From Pseudomonas sp. (lineage in GTDB: Bacteria; Pseudomonadota; Gammaproteobacteria; Pseudomonadales; Pseudomonadaceae): a stretch of DNA of 30,485 bases. This document shows positions 29,732 through 30,485 of this stretch, piece by piece. The translations under genes were made by a program, and so were the position numbers. The notes under the pieces are model-generated. The model had not been told where the DNA came from. It ran no database searches and was given only the letters and a program-made list of their open reading frames with translations. Every line of letters begins with the position of its first letter. The stretch's first letter is position 1. Location of the stretch: NCBI GenBank assembly GCA_003488145.1, contig DNMQ01000326.1, positions 1 through 30,485 of the forward strand, read 5' to 3'.

Positions 29732-30485
29732 TCAGTTGATCTTCGGGTCCAGTTCGCCGCTGGCGTAGCGCTGGAACATGCCTTCCAGGGAGATCGGCTT
29801 GATCTTGCTGGCGTTGCCGGCGGTACCGAAGGCCTCGTAGCGGGCGATACAGATGTCGCGCATGGCCGAGACGGTCTTGGCGAAGTACTTGCGCGGGTCG
29901 AACTCGCTGGGGTTCTTCGCCATGAACTCGCGAATCGCGCCGGTGGACGCCAGACGCAGGTCGGTGTCGATGTTGACCTTGCGCACGCCGTACTTGATGC
30001 CCTCGACGATTTCTTCGACCGGCACGCCGTAGGTTTCGCCGATTTCACCACCGTACTGGTTGATGATCTGCAGCCACTCCTGCGGCACCGACGAGGAGCC
30101 ATGCATCACCAGATGGGTGTCCGGAATGCGCGCATGGATTTCCTTGATGCGCTGGATCGAAAGGGTGTCGCCGGTCGGCGGCTTGGTGAACTTGTAGGCG
30201 CCGTGGCTGGTGCCGATGGCGATCGCCAGGGCGTCGACCTTGGTCTTGGCGACGAAGTCGGCGGCTTCTTCCGGGTCGGTCAGCAGCTGGCTGTGATCGA
30301 GCACGCCCTCGGCACCGACGCCGTCTTCCTCGCCGGCCATGCCGGTTTCCAGGCTGCCCAGGCAACCCAGCTCACCTTCCACGGAGACACCGCAGGCGTG
30401 AGCGAAGGCCACGGTCTGCTGGGTCACGCGCACGTTGTAGTCGTAGTCGGCCGGGGTCTTGCCGTCCGCCTGCAGCGAACCATCC
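29732..30485 (-). CDS. fba: Class II fructose-bisphosphate aldolase, C-terminal part (cut by window edge)
   Basis: The 251 visible codons are the C-terminal part of the zinc-dependent aldolase of glycolysis and gluconeogenesis, splitting fructose 1,6-bisphosphate into glyceraldehyde 3-phosphate and dihydroxyacetone phosphate. Signatures are [12 protein letters not shown] (about 34 residues into the visible part), [10 protein letters not shown], the zinc-binding L-V-M-H-G-S-S-S and the phosphate-binding K-V-N-I-D-T-D-L-R. The form with [10 protein letters not shown] and a C-terminal [12 protein letters not shown] is the long CbbA/Fda type used by Pseudomonas. The 5' end is outside the window. 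It reads toward the shared terminator. Confidence 0.96.
   Translation of the reverse strand, partial: DGSLQADGKTPADYDYNVRVTQQTVAFAHACGVSVEGELGCLGSLETGMAGEEDGVGAEGVLDHSQLLTDPEEAADFVAKTKVDALAIAIGTSHGAYKFTKPPTGDTLSIQRIKEIHARIPDTHLVMHGSSSVPQEWLQIINQYGGEIGETYGVPVEEIVEGIKYGVRKVNIDTDLRLASTGAIREFMAKNPSEFDPRKYFAKTVSAMRDICIARYEAFGTAGNASKIKPISLEGMFQRYASGELDPKIN

Overview
The window is GC-rich gammaproteobacterial chromosome and looks like Pseudomonas in the broad sense, most probably the stutzeri/Stutzerimonas group. The grounds are a CyaB-type adenylate cyclase with a MASE2-like membrane domain, a PlpD-type patatin autotransporter next to recQ and a MarR regulator, a DUF3509 protein (a family I know from Pseudomonas), and a cpxR / spy-like / cpxA-like gene order as I remember it from P. 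aeruginosa. All family and synteny statements are from memory; no database search was run. I see no rRNA, tRNA, CRISPR array, prophage or transposase.

Layout. Positions 1-5100 hold a cut glutathione S-transferase gene, a DTW-domain tRNA modification enzyme, a YbaN-type membrane protein, a YecA/UPF0149 protein, RecQ and a MarR regulator. Positions 5100-9411 hold PlpD, a SelW-like CXXC protein, an EamA exporter and an AraC regulator. Positions 9615-16569 hold CyaB, a small Mpo1-like protein, a second AraC regulator, a DUF808/YedI protein, TrkH, a YkgJ cysteine-cluster protein and a YdjA-like nitroreductase. Positions 16563-19634 form an envelope-stress locus read on the minus strand: a membrane-anchored unknown, a CpxR-like regulator, a Spy/CpxP-like periplasmic protein and a CpxA-like kinase. 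A tandem GTAAA box lies in front of the spy-like gene. Positions 19701-21920 hold YciI, the PHP nuclease Rnm and YciO. Positions 22108-24756 hold a frameshifted solute-binding protein gene, a YhiN-type flavoprotein and two small lipoproteins. Positions 24909-28198 hold a globin-coupled GGDEF-EAL protein, a hemerythrin and a DUF3509 protein, all on the minus strand. The window ends with a methyltransferase, a stand-alone receiver protein and the 3' part of class II fructose-bisphosphate aldolase.

Most of this is ordinary core genome. The least expected structure is a roughly 140-bp, imperfectly palindromic repeat present three times (9457-9559, 15755-15894, 21962-22100). Every copy lies just after the stop codon of a gene and in the same orientation relative to that gene. 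One copy has lost about 36 bp between short internal direct repeats. Other points of note are the oxygen-binding pair (globin-coupled c-di-GMP enzyme plus hemerythrin) with an ANR/FNR-like site between them, the CpxR box and long hairpin that divide the cpx-like locus, a probable single-base deletion in the solute-binding protein gene, and three overlapping half-sites in front of the MarR gene.
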